The notes under the pieces were generated by a model that did no database searches, had not been told where the DNA came from, and saw only the letters and a program-made list of their open reading frames with translations. From assembly GCF_014279775.1 (NCBI RefSeq), contig NZ_CP047961.1, positions 1,860,001 to 1,924,000 of the forward strand: a DNA stretch of 64,000 nucleotides, given 5' to 3'. Of this stretch, positions 17,557-27,416 are shown one piece after another. The stretch is from Synechococcus sp. PROS-9-1. Lineage in GTDB: Bacteria > Cyanobacteriota > Cyanobacteriia > PCC-6307 > Cyanobiaceae. The position numbers were made by a program, and so were the translations under genes. How positions within the stretch are numbered: position 1 is the stretch's first letter; each line of letters begins with the position of its first letter.

Positions 17557-20499
17557 ATGGCTCGCAGTCGTAAGGGCAAAACAAAGGACATCAACCTTGA
17601 CTCAGATTCCAATCGGCTCACTTTGGAAGGAGCTCTGACAGTTGCTTCGATTGGCCTGCTCATCGCCCTGGTGATGCAGCAAGAGGCCCAAGCCTCAATG
17701 GGTGATGAAAGCATCAGTAATGTCCAACCGCAATGGGATATCAGCCGAGGCCTACCAAGCGATGCATCTTCAAGACCAATCACGACCGATCAACTGTCAG
17801 CAGGTCAATATCAACTACCTGCACTGCCGCAATTCAGTAATTCGATACCCAATGATTCAAGCTTTGGCTCGCCTTCTAATCTTCCCTTAACCAATTACAC
17901 GAGTGCATCAACGAGTTTGTTCCCTTCTGCGCTTCCTGGAACGTTGCAGAAATTAGGAGTAGGAGGCACTGGCGCATCTGGGTCAACTCAGGGCGGGAGT
18001 ACAACACAGTCTCTCGACGATGATGACAAAACAACCTTCCCAGAGATTCCTGTATCGAACAATCCAGATGAAATAGTGGGCCCAGGTGATCCAGATCTAT
18101 CAACCAATCTAGGAGATGCAGGGAATCCAGGTGATCTATCAGAGCCTGGGGAGATAAATCTTCGAGAAACATCGCTGCCAGATCAATCTTTTGGTGGTCT
18201 TGCTATTGATGGACCTATGGATGGGGCAACTGTTTATATTGACTTTAATGATAATGATTACTTTGACCCTTCTGATTGGTATACGTATACTGATAGCTTA
18301 GGTGAGTTTGATTTTGATTTTGATTTTGCGGATTCTTCGTATGGACTCGACAAATGGGAAGATGATATTTCTTTGATTCGATCAGACGGGGAAACTTATG
18401 CTCTAAATGCGGATCTAGACCATACTGTTCATATTATTGGTGGCACTGATACGATTTCTGGATCCTTGAATCGTCACTCAATGATGGCATCATTAGCAGA
18501 AATGGTTGGAATTAATGAAGATCAAGATGATTTTGTGATTAGCCCAATGACAACCCTCGTGGAGGGCTTAAGGCAAGGTTTGGCCAGTCAAGGACAAGTT
18601 ATAACGACTGAGTTTGCAGAAGAACAAATCATGTCCTTATTAGGGTTAGATCCAGAGGTTATCAGTGATTTGTCGTCGTATAATCCCTTCTCGGAGATAG
18701 AAATAGAGACTAATTCTGAAGCCGCGACTGATTATAGAATTAAAGCATCTCAGCTTTATAATCTTGGATATGTTTCTAATGAGATTGTTCAAGAAAATGA
18801 ATTCACAGGGTTAGGTTCCATTGCCGTCAATCTTCTTGGAGCAGCTACAAATGCTGAAGGTCAACTAAATGCTATTAATCTTTCAGAGACAGATGATCTG
18901 CGATCATTCTTTTCTATCTATCAGAAAGAAGGTAAAACAGCGGTTTCTGATGTGGCAGTTGATTCCTTGATTAGTGTAGTTGCTTCTGGTAATGAGGCAA
19001 TTCAAGAGAGCGGTGCATCACAAGAGGTTTTGTCTGTTATTCATAGCGACCAATCGTTAGATGGTCTTACAACTTCTACAGTTACTAATGCCGATTTTGA
19101 TGGCTTTAGGAATCAATTACATCAAACACTAGCTGCAGATTTAAGCTCTGAAGAAGGAGGTAGTGCGTCTGTTGTTTGGCAAGACCGTTCTTTAGAGATG
19201 AGTGATTCTGAAATCACGAACTCTGTGGAGGCACATCTTGGAATCCCTGAACTGTCGGACTCTCAGGGTTTTTCTACGTTGCCTGGATTGGATGTACAGT
19301 CAACTCATGAAGGTGAAACCAATGCATTTGCGGTCGATGCCAATGCTGAAGTCACAACGAATGAAATTGTCAGTTTGATTCGTGATTCTGTCATTGATTA
19401 TAGAGCTTTAGGCGGTAATGTCCAAAATGAACCTGCTTTGTTGCTCGCAGAAAATTACCACGATGTGAATATCTCTGCAGACAATGCTTCCGCTGATGCA
19501 GATCTTCTTCACCAAACACGAGTTCTTGAGCGATCTAAGTTAGTTCTAGGAGGTCAGTCAGATACTCTTAAGCTACATGCTGAAACTGACCTTAATATCT
19601 CGATTTTTGAGGCTGTTGACTATGAACTTGATGGCCATATCTCTAGTATAGCGCTAGATTTTAGTACCCTTGATATGGGTGGTGGCGATGATAATGTTGT
19701 CCTGACAAGTAATATCTCTGCGCAATTGGAAGCACCAGACACATTAGAAGATTTGCTTGATGAAATGGTTTTTGAAGATATAGCTCTTAGCGACTCTGTT
19801 CTGCTAGGTGGTGGTGGTAATGATACCTTGGTTGTTGAAGGCTCACAGCGGAGTTCAATTCATGGTGGAAATGATAATGATGACTTGTATTTGATAGGAG
19901 ACTCTATTCTTACATCTCTATATGGCGATGATGGAGATGATCGGTTGTTTGGTACTCTGCATGCCGAATCCTTATTTGGAGGCGATGGTAATGATCTATT
20001 GTTAAGTAATGGTGGTGCCGATATATTGGAAGGTGGTCAAGGAAGTGATATCTTTGTGATCACTATTGATAATGCGATAAGCCTGGGTGTTTTTGACGAG
20101 CTCTCGGATTTCGAAAAAGGTTTAATTAGCGGAGAAACAATGTTAGATATTCCTCGTATTCTTGATTTCAACATTATGGAAGGTGACTCTGTCGCTTTAC
20201 GCGGAAAAAGTATTGGCTTAGTTGATGCCGCCGGCGAGAGTACTGTTGAACAAGATCTCTATTCCTATAATGATAAACAGGCAAATATGGATCAGCAGAT
20301 ATTATTGACTACAACATTTAATGATTTCTTCTTTTCTGGCAACACACAACATGACGAGGGATATGCCCTTCTAGATGATACGGATATGTTAATGCAGATT
20401 ACAGGACAGGGTGAACTTAATATGATTGGGTATTTAGAGTCGACATCTGTGCCTTCTCACAATTCATTTTTCACAGAGGACATTAATTTAGTGGCATAG
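17557..20499 (+). CDS. RTX-type calcium-binding secreted protein (980 aa)
   Basis: I choose the ATG at 17557 because a GGAGGG ribosome-binding site sits 7 bp before it; two TTG codons precede it in frame. After a basic N-terminus a hydrophobic segment (LTVASIGLLIALVMQQEAQA, residues about 23-45) follows, then a Pro/Ser/Gly-rich linker. Residues about 210-265 hold Asp-rich stretches (VYIDFNDNDYFDPSDW, FDFDFDFADS). Residues about 750-840 contain RTX-like nonapeptides (GGGGNDTLVVEG, GGNDNDDLYL, YGDDGDDRLFG, GGDGNDLLLS, GGADILEGGQGSDIFVI) that bind calcium in the type I secretion family. The end (FFTEDINLVA) fits a C-terminal export signal. It sits next to, and converges with, the secretion operon, so it is a likely substrate. 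The N-terminal hydrophobic segment is unusual for an RTX protein. Confidence 0.88.
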   Translation: MARSRKGKTKDINLDSDSNRLTLEGALTVASIGLLIALVMQQEAQASMGDESISNVQPQWDISRGLPSDASSRPITTDQLSAGQYQLPALPQFSNSIPNDSSFGSPSNLPLTNYTSASTSLFPSALPGTLQKLGVGGTGASGSTQGGSTTQSLDDDDKTTFPEIPVSNNPDEIVGPGDPDLSTNLGDAGNPGDLSEPGEINLRETSLPDQSFGGLAIDGPMDGATVYIDFNDNDYFDPSDWYTYTDSLGEFDFDFDFADSSYGLDKWEDDISLIRSDGETYALNADLDHTVHIIGGTDTISGSLNRHSMMASLAEMVGINEDQDDFVISPMTTLVEGLRQGLASQGQVITTEFAEEQIMSLLGLDPEVISDLSSYNPFSEIEIETNSEAATDYRIKASQLYNLGYVSNEIVQENEFTGLGSIAVNLLGAATNAEGQLNAINLSETDDLRSFFSIYQKEGKTAVSDVAVDSLISVVASGNEAIQESGASQEVLSVIHSDQSLDGLTTSTVTNADFDGFRNQLHQTLAADLSSEEGGSASVVWQDRSLEMSDSEITNSVEAHLGIPELSDSQGFSTLPGLDVQSTHEGETNAFAVDANAEVTTNEIVSLIRDSVIDYRALGGNVQNEPALLLAENYHDVNISADNASADADLLHQTRVLERSKLVLGGQSDTLKLHAETDLNISIFEAVDYELDGHISSIALDFSTLDMGGGDDNVVLTSNISAQLEAPDTLEDLLDEMVFEDIALSDSVLLGGGGNDTLVVEGSQRSSIHGGNDNDDLYLIGDSILTSLYGDDGDDRLFGTLHAESLFGGDGNDLLLSNGGADILEGGQGSDIFVITIDNAISLGVFDELSDFEKGLISGETMLDIPRILDFNIMEGDSVALRGKSIGLVDAAGESTVEQDLYSYNDKQANMDQQILLTTTFNDFFFSGNTQHDEGYALLDDTDMLMQITGQGELNMIGYLESTSVPSHNSFFTEDINLVA

Positions 20500-20547
20500 T
20501 GATAAGCAATAGTCTAAGTTTTTAAAGCATGTAACCTCGATAAAGAT

Positions 20548-21885
20548 TTAAAATTGCTCGACTTTGGGTTTGTCAAAGATTTTTGCAATCATAGATATTA
20601 GTGGCTTTTCACCAATTTTGATCATCGCTGTTACTGCCATTCCTGATCTCAAGGGAATTTGTTTTCCTGCAATTTTAACGAATCTCTCTTCTAAGCTCAC
20701 TTTGCCAGGAAAGTAAGAAGCACGTGGCGAGAGTTTGTCTGGTGGCAACATGCTACTTCCTATATCAGAAAGCCTTCCTTTTAATGCACCAAAATCAGAG
20801 AATGAATAGGCATCAAGACGAAGATCAACGGGCATCCCAGGCACCAACATACCTACATTCCCATCAGGTATTGTAAGCTTGGCGATGTCCAAATCATCCG
20901 GGATCACTTGAAGTAACTCCTCTCCTGTTGAAACTAATTGACCAGATGCTTTGCCAAGATTAAACACTTTACCTGATACAGTTGCTTTAACAACAGTGAG
21001 CTTAATTCGATTACGTAGTTCTGATAATCGGTTGAATGCTGATGCGCGCTGCTCTAGCGCAGATGTTTCTAGCCTTTCGGAATCAAGTTCAGTTCGTCCG
21101 TCAGCACTACTTGAAATTAAACTTTGCATCTGAGCTCTACTCTTTGCCTTACTTAATTCAATAGCCATACTTTCAATCGTTGCTTCAAGATTATCAACTT
21201 TGTTAGACTGCTCTAAAGCTTGTAGTTCTGAGACAGCTTTTAGGTCGGCGAGATTTTGGTAACGCTGACTAATATCCTTAGCCGTGATTAGTTCTTTTTT
21301 CTTGCTTTCTAATGATCTTGCAGCTTGTCTAACGAGAAAATTTGCTTGTTCAAGTTCAGTCATTGAATTCTTACTTTTAATATCGTCTTGCATTTCTAGA
21401 AAATTTGCACGTTCCTGTAATACAGAGAGGACATCAGGATCATCCACAGAAAAAGTTTCAAAATCTTCTGCGCCAAGATTTTTATTATTTCTCAGTTTAT
21501 ACGATGCTAATTCCAGCTCTTTTTGTCCGAAGACAGACTTCGCTTTCTTCGCTTGGCTAACTTCTTCGCTATTTTCTAAGAGTAATAGTACATCCCCAGC
21601 CTTAACAAATTGACCATTTTTTACATAGACTTCTTTGATGACTTTAGTTAGAGGGGAAATGATCTTTTCTGTTCCTTCGGATGACTCAATAACCCCACGC
21701 ACTTGTACTGTTTCATCCATCTTTCCAACAATTCCGATGAAAAGAGCGATGCCCGAGCCAACGAGCATGATCCAGATAATACTTCTGGAAAACTTAAGGC
21801 TTTGCTTGCCTAGCCCAAGTCGTTTGTTCGTCCTGAACTTTGGCTCAGTCTTTTTTGATGTTTTTGGTGCTAGTTGAGAGTCCAT
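20548..21885 (-). CDS. HlyD-type periplasmic adaptor (membrane fusion) protein
   Basis: 445 aa. One membrane segment at about residues 36-55 (IIWIMLVGSGIALFIGIVG) follows a basic cytoplasmic tail. Then comes the first half of the biotinyl-lipoyl-like domain (GVIESSEGTEKIISPL, VKNGQFVKAGDVLLLLENSE), a long alpha-helical hairpin (about 120-290), the second half (VKATVSGKVFNLGKASGQLV) and a beta-barrel part with the typical GMPVDLRLDAY element. The protein joins the inner-membrane ABC exporter to an outer-membrane channel. It is the last gene of the operon, 14 bp after the ABC gene. No TolC-like gene is in the window, so a channel encoded elsewhere is needed. Confidence 0.93.
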   Translation of the reverse strand: MDSQLAPKTSKKTEPKFRTNKRLGLGKQSLKFSRSIIWIMLVGSGIALFIGIVGKMDETVQVRGVIESSEGTEKIISPLTKVIKEVYVKNGQFVKAGDVLLLLENSEEVSQAKKAKSVFGQKELELASYKLRNNKNLGAEDFETFSVDDPDVLSVLQERANFLEMQDDIKSKNSMTELEQANFLVRQAARSLESKKKELITAKDISQRYQNLADLKAVSELQALEQSNKVDNLEATIESMAIELSKAKSRAQMQSLISSSADGRTELDSERLETSALEQRASAFNRLSELRNRIKLTVVKATVSGKVFNLGKASGQLVSTGEELLQVIPDDLDIAKLTIPDGNVGMLVPGMPVDLRLDAYSFSDFGALKGRLSDIGSSMLPPDKLSPRASYFPGKVSLEERFVKIAGKQIPLRSGMAVTAMIKIGEKPLISMIAKIFDKPKVEQF

Positions 21886-21899
21886 TGCCGGACATATTC

Positions 21900-24893
21900 T
21901 TAACTCATTTTAGCAGCTTGTTGGGTAAATAGGCTGTAGTAGGCACCTTTTTTTCCGAGAAGTTCATCATGTCCGCCCATTTCTACGACTTCTCCTGAGC
22001 CCATCAAAACGATGATGTCGGCGTTAACGATAGACGATAGTCGATGCGTCACATACAAGACCGTTTGGCCCTTTAGTTTATTCATAAGGTTTTCACTCAC
22101 TTTTCTTTCTGTCTGGTAGTCGAGAGCTGATGTTGCTTCATCCATAATCAAGACACTGGGCTTTTGCAGGATGGTTCTAGCAATAGCCAATCGCTGTCTC
22201 TGTCCACCCGATAAATTTGAACCTCTTTCGCCTACTTTTGTATCAAACTTGGCGGGAAGATCTCTTATGAATTCATCAGAACAACTAATTTCTACTGCTT
22301 CATCGATTTCCATCTGTGAGGCCGAAGGGTTTGTAAGTGTGATGTTTTCCAAAATACTTCCATCAAATAGTAATGTATCCTGGGGAACAATTCCAATTTG
22401 TTTGCGGAGAGAATAGAGTTCTAATTTTGATATATCCATGTCGTCCACAAGGATTTTTCCTTTTTCTGCTTCATAAAGCCTTGGCAAGAGCTTGGTTGCA
22501 GTACTTTTACCAGATCCGCTTAGTCCAACGACTGCTACAAAAGATCCTGCCGGTATTTTAAGATTTAAACCTTTCAATAAAAATGGTGCTGAGGGGTTGT
22601 ATCGGAACCAAATGTCTTCATACTCAATGTCTCCTTTTAGGTTTGGAACTGTTGGCTTTTTTAATTCATCAACTCCTGTTTCTTGCGGGTGATTGAGGAT
22701 ATCACCAAGGCGTTCCATTGATAAATTGATTTCCTGAAAGTTTTGCCAAATTTGCGAAAGTCTCAACACTGGACTGGTTACAAAACCAGCAATCATTCGA
22801 AAAGCAATCATCCCACCCATTGTCATTTTTCCCTCTACGACTAGTGCAGCGCCCATCCATACGACCATCAAGCTCGATGTTTTATTAATGAGAGTACTGA
22901 TCGAACTATTTGCTGTTCCAATTACTGTATTCCCAAAACCATCAGCCACATAATCCACATATAGGTCTTGCCATTTCCATCGTGTTCGTAATTCAATACC
23001 TTGAGATTTTACTGTTTGTATGCCCGACAATACTTCCACTAAATGAGATTGAGTTTTGGCTGCAGCTACTGACTTGGCTTGAATTTGTTTTCGTACTTTT
23101 GGGGAGAAATAGTAAGTAACTCCAATCAATGCAGGTATCACTGCAACTGTCACGAGTGTTAACTGCCAGCTATAGATAAGCATTACAAACACATAGAGGA
23201 GCGAAAATACTGCATCAAGAACGGCAGTTAGAGCTGTTCCTGTTAGAAACTTTCGAATATTTTCGAGTTCACCGATTCTATTTGACAATTCACCGACTGG
23301 CCTTCGGTCAAAGAACTTGAGAGGTAGTTTAAGCATATGGTCGATTACTTTGCTCCCTAATGCAACGTCAATTCTGTTGGTTGTATCTACAAATAGAAAT
23401 GTCCTCACGCTTTGCAAAGCTACTTCAATGACCGCAAAAAGTATCAGCAATGTCCCTAAAGTTGCTAGTGTGCCGGGCGCATTGTTGATAATTACTTTGT
23501 CAATGATCTGTTGAATAAGAAGTGGATTGGCTAGGCCAAAGAGTTGTACAAATAGCGAGGATAATAACACTTCTCCAAGGACAACTCTGTACTTCCCTAA
23601 AGAGGGTAGAAACCACTTTAAGCTAAAGTTATCTTCAGGTGTTTGGTCTGTTTTTGTTGTTAGAAGGATTTGTATTGCTTCTTCTCCCTCGGGTGCTAGT
23701 TCTTCTAGATCAATATCTGCGATACCTTTACTTGGCACAGCAACTTGGCAGCTTATATTGCTTGCTGAAGCTATCATGACCAGCTCTGAGTCCCTTAATG
23801 TTAGAGCCGGCAGCTCAAGTTTATAGAGTTCGCTTGTTTTACAACTTGTGATTTGTGTACGTAGGCCAAGTGTTTCGCATATTGCACCAGCAAGAGGAAG
23901 TGTTATTCCACCATATCTCTCGGTTTGATCGCGGAGGATTCTAAGGATCATCTCTCGCTTTATTGGTACACCTATTGTTTCGCAGAGCATTCTTAGGCAT
24001 GCTGCAGAGCCCTCAACGGGCCCCTTTCCTTTCCGATAAGTAAGATCTATTTCTTCTTTATCATCTATATATTCTGGCTCGTAATCTTCTTCCACGATCT
24101 CTAAATCTGTTTCCTCTAAATCCCGGATTTCATCAAAAAGGTTAATCGTTGTTTCTGTATTTTCTTCGTCTATCTTTGTTCCACTTAAGGCTTCTCTCAG
24201 GGCATTCTTATCGATTCCCACCAAGCGATAGGTTGCTTTTTCTTTGAATAGATTTTGCAGATCCTTGTCAATGATTTTTCCATGTTGTTGTCCTCCACTG
24301 ATGTACCATAAATAATTAAGCTTGCTTAGTTCACCAGCATTTTTTTGATTTGCAAGGCATACTCTAAATGTTTTTATTGTTTGATCTATGATTTGCAAGG
24401 TACTAATTTTGCAGTCTGGATGCCTTTTTAGGACTGTTGAGGTGGCTTCAAATAACTCTGCCTTTGCTGCATGACTACTCCAGTACTTTCTTGCTTGAAT
24501 AGATTTTGAAAAAATTTGCGATATTACACGTTTATCTATACGTAAGCTAATCACTGAAGATGAGCATAGTGCTGTTTCACAGCTTCGACCTCTGAGTACT
24601 CCAACCCAGCCAATTGATTGACCAGGTGCACATAATTCTATTGTTTCGATATCCCCAGTTCGCAGATCTTTTCCTACAATCCTTATGCGCCCTTCAACTA
24701 ATAGGTAAACAAAGTTTGCTGTCTCTTCTGCCCTTAGTAATGTCTGTCCAATTTTTCCTCTTACTAATTCCGAATTCTGCGAAAGAAATGATTTTTCATT
24801 TTCCTCTAACTGTTTAAATGGTTGAAAGTAGTTGAGTAGTTTTAGTATTCTTGGCGCATTAACGCTATTTTTGGAATCAGGACTCGTAGTCAT
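21900..24893 (-). CDS. HetC-like ABC exporter with cNMP-binding and degenerate C39 domains
   Basis: 997 aa. Residues about 20-135 form a cyclic-nucleotide-binding-type domain (FVYLLVEGRIRIVGKDLRTG). Residues about 290-415 resemble a C39 peptidase domain, but the catalytic cysteine position is replaced: EGSAACLRML where active enzymes have DCGAACL. No His stands at the expected place in ELVMIASAS, so it should bind rather than cleave substrate, as in HlyB-type C39-like domains. An ABC membrane domain follows (about 440-700), then an ATPase with Walker A GLSGSGKS (about 787-794), signature LSGGQRQRLAIAR and Walker B VLIMDEATSALD. It belongs to the type I secretion exporters, closest in architecture to cyanobacterial HetC. 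A non-cleaving domain suits RTX-type and other C-terminal-signal substrates. It follows the isomerase gene by 2 bp. Confidence 0.94.
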   Translation of the reverse strand: MTTSPDSKNSVNAPRILKLLNYFQPFKQLEENEKSFLSQNSELVRGKIGQTLLRAEETANFVYLLVEGRIRIVGKDLRTGDIETIELCAPGQSIGWVGVLRGRSCETALCSSSVISLRIDKRVISQIFSKSIQARKYWSSHAAKAELFEATSTVLKRHPDCKISTLQIIDQTIKTFRVCLANQKNAGELSKLNYLWYISGGQQHGKIIDKDLQNLFKEKATYRLVGIDKNALREALSGTKIDEENTETTINLFDEIRDLEETDLEIVEEDYEPEYIDDKEEIDLTYRKGKGPVEGSAACLRMLCETIGVPIKREMILRILRDQTERYGGITLPLAGAICETLGLRTQITSCKTSELYKLELPALTLRDSELVMIASASNISCQVAVPSKGIADIDLEELAPEGEEAIQILLTTKTDQTPEDNFSLKWFLPSLGKYRVVLGEVLLSSLFVQLFGLANPLLIQQIIDKVIINNAPGTLATLGTLLILFAVIEVALQSVRTFLFVDTTNRIDVALGSKVIDHMLKLPLKFFDRRPVGELSNRIGELENIRKFLTGTALTAVLDAVFSLLYVFVMLIYSWQLTLVTVAVIPALIGVTYYFSPKVRKQIQAKSVAAAKTQSHLVEVLSGIQTVKSQGIELRTRWKWQDLYVDYVADGFGNTVIGTANSSISTLINKTSSLMVVWMGAALVVEGKMTMGGMIAFRMIAGFVTSPVLRLSQIWQNFQEINLSMERLGDILNHPQETGVDELKKPTVPNLKGDIEYEDIWFRYNPSAPFLLKGLNLKIPAGSFVAVVGLSGSGKSTATKLLPRLYEAEKGKILVDDMDISKLELYSLRKQIGIVPQDTLLFDGSILENITLTNPSASQMEIDEAVEISCSDEFIRDLPAKFDTKVGERGSNLSGGQRQRLAIARTILQKPSVLIMDEATSALDYQTERKVSENLMNKLKGQTVLYVTHRLSSIVNADIIVLMGSGEVVEMGGHDELLGKKGAYYSLFTQQAAKMS

Positions 24894-24895
24894 TA

Positions 24896-25555
24896 TTAAC
24901 CCGTTATGGCGTTGACTGTTTTCTGTAGCTCAATATTAAAAAGTTCGTCCAGTAGCTTTTCTTCCATCTCTGGAGTGAGGATGGCCTCAATAATGTGCTC
25001 AACAATTGCTATGACGATTGTTTTTTGAATGACAACGGGCTTATTTAGATTTCCTATATTTTCTTTGGTTGATATGGCACGTATTTGCTCATTTGCTTTG
25101 CTTAATGGCATAGGCCCTACAATACCTTTGGTGTACTTCTCTGGTCCAAGGGAGTATTCAAATGCTAATTCTGGGATCTCACATTCTCCATTTTTTAGGC
25201 GCAGATACAGCTCTTCTGCTAGGCCAATATCATTAAGCCTTAACATTGAGTAAACTACTTGATCTAAATCTCGTTTTCTTTTGTAGAAATAATCATTCAG
25301 TTGAGGTCTTAACCATTCTTCTTTGATGAATTCGCGTCGCAAATCTGTTAGTTCTTTATCTGGCTCTTCTTCTTGCTTTTTCTCAATAAATACTGCATAT
25401 CTCCTGTTGCTATGGTCTACTTGTGAAAGTAGTTTTTCCTGCCCAATATTGTAAATAATTGGTCTCCAACTTCCCGTGCTTGTGAGATGTTCAAGTAGCC
25501 ACTGGTTTTGTTTCCCAGACTCGTCCAATATCTTTTTAAATTGTTCTTGATCCAT
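24896..25555 (-). CDS. SurA/parvulin-like peptidyl-prolyl isomerase, T1SS-associated
   Basis: 219 aa. The central part (IKEEWLRPQLNDYFYKRKRD, then VVYSMLRLNDIGLAEELYLR) and the rotamase-like segment (ELAFEYSLGPEKYTKGIVGP, then MPLSKANEQI) match the cyanobacterial isomerase family that accompanies HlyD/HetC-type exporters. No signal peptide is evident, so it probably acts on substrates in the cytoplasm or at the exporter. Its start codon overlaps the stop of the upstream gene by one base (TAATG), indicating translational coupling. The parvulin active-site residues are not well conserved, so it may be a chaperone rather than an enzyme. Confidence 0.85.
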   Translation of the reverse strand: MDQEQFKKILDESGKQNQWLLEHLTSTGSWRPIIYNIGQEKLLSQVDHSNRRYAVFIEKKQEEEPDKELTDLRREFIKEEWLRPQLNDYFYKRKRDLDQVVYSMLRLNDIGLAEELYLRLKNGECEIPELAFEYSLGPEKYTKGIVGPMPLSKANEQIRAISTKENIGNLNKPVVIQKTIVIAIVEHIIEAILTPEMEEKLLDELFNIELQKTVNAITG

Positions 25556-26268
25556 TAAATTACTTCACTCATATCTACTTCTTCTAATTGATCAAATGTA
25601 TCCCCCTGGAACGTTACTTCTTCCTCTGAGTTTGAGTTGTCTTCCCAACGAACTGAGAAACCCTGCTCTTCTGCAATACTCTCTAATACCTCAACTCGTA
25701 TCTCTAGGCCTGAGTCTTCCCCACGAATTGAATCCTCTAAGTTCATAAATCGACCCACTAGTTCGTTCCAATCTTTTGGTGGGACAATCACTTCATCAGT
25801 GTTAGTGTTTTCAGTGGGTTGTTTATTCCCCATGAATTCCACTCTTGTTCGTTCAGTATTTGAACTCATCTCAGCAATCATTTCTTCCATTGATGCCAGT
25901 CTTAAATCAATTAAACTTTTGCTCCCTTCTACTTGCATCAAGGTTGTATGAGCTCTTTGTTCAATTTCTTCTATTCTTTCATTTAATTGGTCAGATGAGC
26001 CAGCTTCCCCAAGCTGTACTCCTAGTATTTCACTTATTTCTTGTACGTTGCACTGATCTTTAAGAGCAAGTGTTATTGCAAGATGAAGGCTTCCATTGGC
26101 TGCAATGTAAGCTTCGGCTAAAGACTCTAATACTTTGGTGTATTGCTTGCTTTGTTCTTTGCAAACTTGTTTAAAGGAATCTAAAGTGCTTAGCTTGAAA
26201 CGAGCGCTAAATGCTTTGAGTTCTTCTAGATATTCTTGATCTAAATTTGCGATCTCTTGATTGCTCAT
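25555..26268 (-). CDS. Helical protein, first gene of the secretion operon
   Basis: An ATG at 26301 would give 248 aa, but I prefer the ATG at 26268 (MSNQEIANLDQEYLEELKAF, 237 aa): the upstream ATG would place the CGTATATACG motif (26285-26294) inside the coding region. Residues 1-150 are predicted almost entirely helical with a coiled-coil-like stretch (LNERIEEIEQRAHTTLMQVE); the C-terminal third is acidic (NSNSEEEVTFQGDTFDQLEE). There is no signal peptide and no recognised family. Coupling to the isomerase gene by a TAATG overlap puts it in the same operon, so an adaptor or substrate-handling role in secretion is the most likely guess. Confidence 0.75.
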   Translation of the reverse strand: MSNQEIANLDQEYLEELKAFSARFKLSTLDSFKQVCKEQSKQYTKVLESLAEAYIAANGSLHLAITLALKDQCNVQEISEILGVQLGEAGSSDQLNERIEEIEQRAHTTLMQVEGSKSLIDLRLASMEEMIAEMSSNTERTRVEFMGNKQPTENTNTDEVIVPPKDWNELVGRFMNLEDSIRGEDSGLEIRVEVLESIAEEQGFSVRWEDNSNSEEEVTFQGDTFDQLEEVDMSEVI

Positions 26269-26284
26269 TAGGAGCTTGCTCGCC

Positions 26285-26294
26285 CGTATATACG
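26285..26294. promoter_or_regulatory. CGTATATACG palindrome before the secretion operon
   Basis: Identical to the palindrome at 6412-6421, and 17 bp upstream of the preferred start codon at 26268. The 26295-26605 stretch between the operon and the divergent regulator is AT-rich, holds further sites of the same type (ACGTATAA near 26349, GTATAG near 26417, GTATAC near 26458) and no gene. Confidence 0.5.
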
Positions 26295-26605
26295 CTTTCA
26301 CTTGATTCTAACGCTGTTTTACTTTTTGTCATCCCATTAAAAAGCTATTAACGTATAATTGGCTACGTAATTCCTCCCATCACTACATATATAGGACACA
26401 TGTATGTCTGATGTGCATGTATAGCATGTTCTTTATTTGCTTGCTTGCTGAGAAACTGTATACCTAAATACATTTTTCGCCATTTTATCCGATACAAGGA
26501 TAATCTTGCAATATTGCTTTATATTTTTGTTATGGACTTTTCAATTTGCGCGATTATGGTAATTATACTCGTAACTTTTCTTTGATCCCCCTACCTTTTC
26601 ATTAG

Positions 26606-27124
26606 ATGGAAGTTCTGAAAGCTTTTTCTAAGTCCGAGGTCGAAATTATTCGATTAATTGCACTTCATCCAGGCGTGGTTTCTTCTTTTCTTGAGGATTC
26701 TTTGTCACTTGACCAGCCTCATGTCTCTAAAGTCTTAAAGAGATTATTGAGTAAGGGTTATATACGTAGAATTAAAGTTGTTTCTACTGGCAAAAGAGAT
26801 CTACTTCGTTATTATATAAATCCTAGTTATGGAGTCCAGTCTGTCTATTCTCTAATTGACAAAGATATGGACAACCTCGTAGAAGCTTTTTCAACACGTC
26901 ATAGTACTATTTATAGGTTTTTGGCTGCACTCTATGATGTTGATTCTGTTGCATTCTCTGCTTTCAATGCTGCATTGCAGGAGGTTCTTCTGCTACGGCA
27001 ACAAGATGATGCATTATCGTCCTCTTCTTCAATGTCATGTATGGATGATTCATCTGCAAGGTTAAAGCATCGGAACCGTTTGGCAGTTAGGTTTTGGCGC
27101 AAGGCCAGGTTAGTCGATGGCTAA
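26606..27124 (+). CDS. Winged-helix (MarR-like) transcriptional regulator
   Basis: 172 aa. Residues about 5-75 form a winged helix: FSKSEVEIIRLIALHPGVVS, the recognition helix LDQPHVSKVLKRLLSKGYIR and a wing (IKVVSTGKRDLLRYYINPS). The C-terminal half is helical and not recognised, with a Ser-rich stretch (SSSSSMS) near 145. The gene is divergent from the secretion operon with about 337 bp between them that contains repeated GTATAC-like sites, so it is a good candidate to control the operon and possibly the giant genes that carry the same motif. The link between this regulator and the motif is inference. Confidence 0.8.
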   Translation: MEVLKAFSKSEVEIIRLIALHPGVVSSFLEDSLSLDQPHVSKVLKRLLSKGYIRRIKVVSTGKRDLLRYYINPSYGVQSVYSLIDKDMDNLVEAFSTRHSTIYRFLAALYDVDSVAFSAFNAALQEVLLLRQQDDALSSSSSMSCMDDSSARLKHRNRLAVRFWRKARLVDG

Positions 27125-27127
27125 TCT

Positions 27128-27379
27128 ATGAATATATATATTGCTATTTTGCTTGTTTTTCTTGGCTTTAATCTAGCTGGCAAGATTAGACCCGGTGAAC
27201 CTTGGATTTTACGTTGGGCTTGGCTTTTTACTATCAGCATGCTTGCATTCGGTATCAGTAATGGGACTAATTCTGAATTTTATCAGTGGTTGGTTGGATC
27301 TTTGCAAGGTTTACTGCTTTCTGTATTTGTCTGCGAAATGAGGCTTTTTTGGCTAAAGTATTATTCATCTCGCAAGTAA
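27128..27379 (+). CDS. Small membrane protein, cotranscribed with the regulator
   Basis: 83 aa, starts MNIYIAILLVFLGFNLAGKI. Hydrophobic segments lie at about residues 1-20, 28-48 and 54-75, ending in a basic tail (KYYSSRK). It starts 3 bp after the regulator's stop, so the two form an operon. It could be a membrane anchor or sensor for the regulator; no family recognised. Confidence 0.7.
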   Translation: MNIYIAILLVFLGFNLAGKIRPGEPWILRWAWLFTISMLAFGISNGTNSEFYQWLVGSLQGLLLSVFVCEMRLFWLKYYSSRK

Positions 27380-27416
27380 TGTTCGCAGTTGAACACTGGT
27401 AAAGCCTTTCCTAAGC

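Noticed and set aside
17075-17557. 160-codon frame upstream of the RTX gene
   Set aside because: Cys/Trp-rich chance translation of AT-rich control DNA, overlapping the motif at 17255 and the RTX start.
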